Of a stretch of 6,129 nt of DNA, positions 5,538-6,129 are shown in pieces. A program made the translations under genes and the position numbers. The notes beneath the pieces are model-generated. The model searched no databases, was not told the DNA's origin, and saw nothing but the letters and a program-made list of their open reading frames with translations. How positions within the stretch are numbered: the stretch's first letter is position 1; every line of letters starts with the position of its first letter. Source of the stretch: Firmicutes bacterium UBA5449 (GTDB lineage: Bacteria; Bacillota; SHA-98; UBA4971); NCBI GenBank assembly GCA_002424305.1, contig DIQZ01000024.1, positions 1,186-7,314 of the forward strand, given 5' to 3'.

Positions 5538-5587
5538 ACCCTATGCCACACTTTGCGTCATGTTTCCTATGTACATAATACCCTATG
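5536..5587. repeat. Two copies of ATACCCTATG, 42 bp apart
   Basis: ATACCCTATG occurs at 5536-5545 and 5578-5587. The first copy lies within the perfect inverted repeat GCATA-CCC-TATGC (5534-5546) spanning the NusG-II start codon, and the second abuts the proposed -10. The spacing of 42 bp is four helical turns, so both faces would align for a cooperative DNA-binding protein. Two copies may also be chance. Confidence 0.4.
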
Positions 5588-5604
5588 GGGGCAACAGGTG
5601 CCAG
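5575..5604 (-). promoter_or_regulatory. Possible promoter of the NusG-II/Gx operon
   Basis: Reading leftward on the minus strand, CTGGCA (5604-5599, 4/6 match to -35) is followed after 18 bases by TATTAT (5580-5575, 5/6 match to -10). Transcription would start near 5568, leaving a leader of about 30 bases before ATG 5537. Reasonable but not strong. Confidence 0.4.
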
Positions 5605-5660
5605 GTAAGAAGCGGGGCATATCAGGAGAAGTGGATGGAAGCGGGGAGTTCTCAACAGGA

Positions 5661-5738
5661 AGCTGAAAGCCATCGGCGCAGAATCTGTCAAATTGACAGT
5701 TCTGCGCCGGGTGGTCAGAACTTCCAGCGCCTTCAGCT
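5661..5738 (-). repeat. Nested inverted repeats between the FmdB-like and NusG-II genes
   Basis: The core is a long hairpin, 5674-5683 with 5700-5709 (10 bp) continuing after a 1-base bulge (5684) into 5685-5691/5693-5699 (7 bp) around a single central base. A shorter alternative stem pairs AGTTCTG 5698-5704 with CAGAACT 5716-5722. An outer pair AGCTGAA 5661-5667 / TTCAGCT 5732-5738 frames the whole block and overlaps the FmdB-like stop codon. No T-run follows on either strand, so it is not a standard intrinsic terminator. It may end or process the upstream transcript, or be a small relic repeat element. Confidence 0.6.
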
Positions 5739-5987
5739 ACCCGTAGCGTCTAGGTTATTGGTATGAGACGTACTCTGTCTGTCGTCTTGAGCTCTTTGCT
5801 TGTAGTCCTCGCTACGATGGTCAGTAACATAAAAGCCTGATCCTTTGAAGATAATACCAACATTTTTGCTGATGAGCCGTCTAACCGAACTGCCACATTT
5901 GGGACAGCGTGAGAGAGGCTCATCCGACATGCGTTGAAACTCCTCAAATTTTCCACACTTCTCGCACATATATTCGTACGTCGGCAT
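5733..5987 (-). CDS. FmdB-family zinc ribbon protein
   Basis: The product is an 84-residue protein beginning MPTYEYMCEKCG, the canonical start of the FmdB/CxxC_CXXC_SSSS family. Two CxxC knuckles, C8-C11 and C28-C31 (CPKCG), would bind one zinc ion. The following VRRLIS and IIFKGSGFYVTDHRS segment is also typical; the C-terminal 25 residues are polar and disordered-looking. The family was named from formamidase-linked regulators, but its cellular role is not settled; a nucleic-acid or protein-binding regulatory role is usually assumed. The start is ATG 5987, since an in-frame TTG at 6008 is itself part of the ribosome binding site. It is transcribed from a strong predicted promoter at 6094-6122 through a structured leader. 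It precedes the NusG-II gene on the same strand with a 195-base gap, so co-transcription is possible but not clear. Confidence 0.9.
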   Translation of the reverse strand: MPTYEYMCEKCGKFEEFQRMSDEPLSRCPKCGSSVRRLISKNVGIIFKGSGFYVTDHRSEDYKQRAQDDRQSTSHTNNLDATGS

Positions 5988-5999
5988 GTCGAGATAATC

Positions 6000-6005
6000 C
6001 CTCCT
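6000..6005 (-). promoter_or_regulatory. Shine-Dalgarno site for the FmdB-like gene
   Basis: AGGAGG (minus strand, 6005-6000) precedes ATG 5987 by 12 bases, slightly long. The site directly follows the T of an in-frame TTG, which explains why the longer reading frame from 6008 is not the gene. Confidence 0.7.
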
Positions 6006-6013
6006 CAATAAAT

Positions 6014-6059
6014 GTGGCGCATTCAGGTATCCTATTGTCAGACACCCGTCCTACGCCAC
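6014..6059 (-). ncRNA. Structured 5' UTR element of the FmdB-like gene
   Basis: In the minus-strand transcript GUGGCG (6059-6054) pairs with CGCCAC (6019-6014), enclosing a second stem GGUGUC (6046-6041) with GAUACC (6031-6026) and a 9-base loop. One pair of the inner stem (6043 with 6029) is G-U in this strand but would be C-A in the other, which fits an RNA made leftward. A further small hairpin, GTGCA/TGCAC, lies at 6064-6075. The element sits about 10 bases upstream of the AGGAGG, so it could affect translation. No known class recognised. Confidence 0.4.
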
Positions 6060-6093
6060 TCAGGTGCATTTGCACTTATGTAACTAACTCAAT

Positions 6094-6122
6094 ACTATAT
6101 GCCTGTCTACTCTCGCTGTCAA
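6094..6122 (-). promoter_or_regulatory. Near-consensus sigma-A promoter of the FmdB-like gene
   Basis: On the minus strand a perfect -35 TTGACA (6122-6117), a spacer of exactly 17 bases and a -10 TATAGT (6099-6094, 5/6) make the strongest promoter in the window. Transcription would start near 6087, giving a leader of about 100 bases before ATG 5987. Nothing codes between 6009 and the right edge. Confidence 0.8.
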
Positions 6123-6129
6123 TATGCCC

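Noticed and set aside
5386..5766. 126-codon open frame on + spanning the NusG-II start and intergenic hairpin
   Set aside because: Its first third is antisense to NusG-II and the rest runs through palindromes; no family likeness or ribosome binding site.

Overview
The window reads as chromosomal DNA of a low-to-mid GC, probably anaerobic and spore-forming Bacillota (Clostridia-like) bacterium. Evidence: strong AGGAGG-type ribosome binding sites, a PdaB-type polysaccharide deacetylase (a family tied to sporulation), a NusG-domain-II/Gx membrane pair of the kind common in Clostridia, and a FmdB-type zinc ribbon protein. There is no transposase, integrase, phage gene, CRISPR array, tRNA or rRNA. 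The genes look like ordinary core or near-core genes; the less ordinary content lies in the intergenic RNA-like structures and in how the genes abut.

Layout: (1) 1-336, the 3' end of a MATE-family transporter on +. (2) 337-789, a long gene-free region holding a tandem 10-mer, a possible promoter, a compact multi-hairpin leader (496-599) and an intrinsic terminator (635-673), all ahead of mgtE. This looks like a transcription-attenuating leader for a Mg2+ transporter, but it does not match the M-box consensus as I know it. (3) mgtE, 790-2133 +, followed by a hairpin terminator. (4) A membrane-anchored PdaB-type deacetylase, 2265-3176 +, with a hexapeptide-repeat linker. (5) An unrecognised gene on -, 3178-3624, whose stop lies one base from the deacetylase stop. 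(6) A divergent region, 3625-3826, with two inverted repeats. (7) An HD-domain protein, 3827-4540 +. (8) On -, reading leftward from the right edge: a FmdB-type zinc ribbon gene behind a near-consensus promoter, an unusual nested hairpin region, a NusG-domain-II protein, and a Gx-family membrane protein. The 3' end of the Gx gene overlaps the HD gene by 108 bp.

How the genes relate: MATE, mgtE and the deacetylase lie on one strand but appear to be separate transcription units, since terminators follow the mgtE leader and the mgtE gene. The NusG-II and Gx genes form a likely operon for a membrane-associated function; related pairs elsewhere sit with flavin or membrane electron-transfer genes, but none is present here. 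Two convergent pairs (deacetylase/unknown and HD/Gx) meet with no room for a conventional terminator, so their transcripts probably overlap.

The best candidates for something undescribed are the mgtE leader RNA, the mutually exclusive hairpins between the FmdB and NusG-II genes, the structured 5' UTR of the FmdB gene, and the convergent coding overlap. All of these are hand-folded inferences; no covariance or homology search was run.
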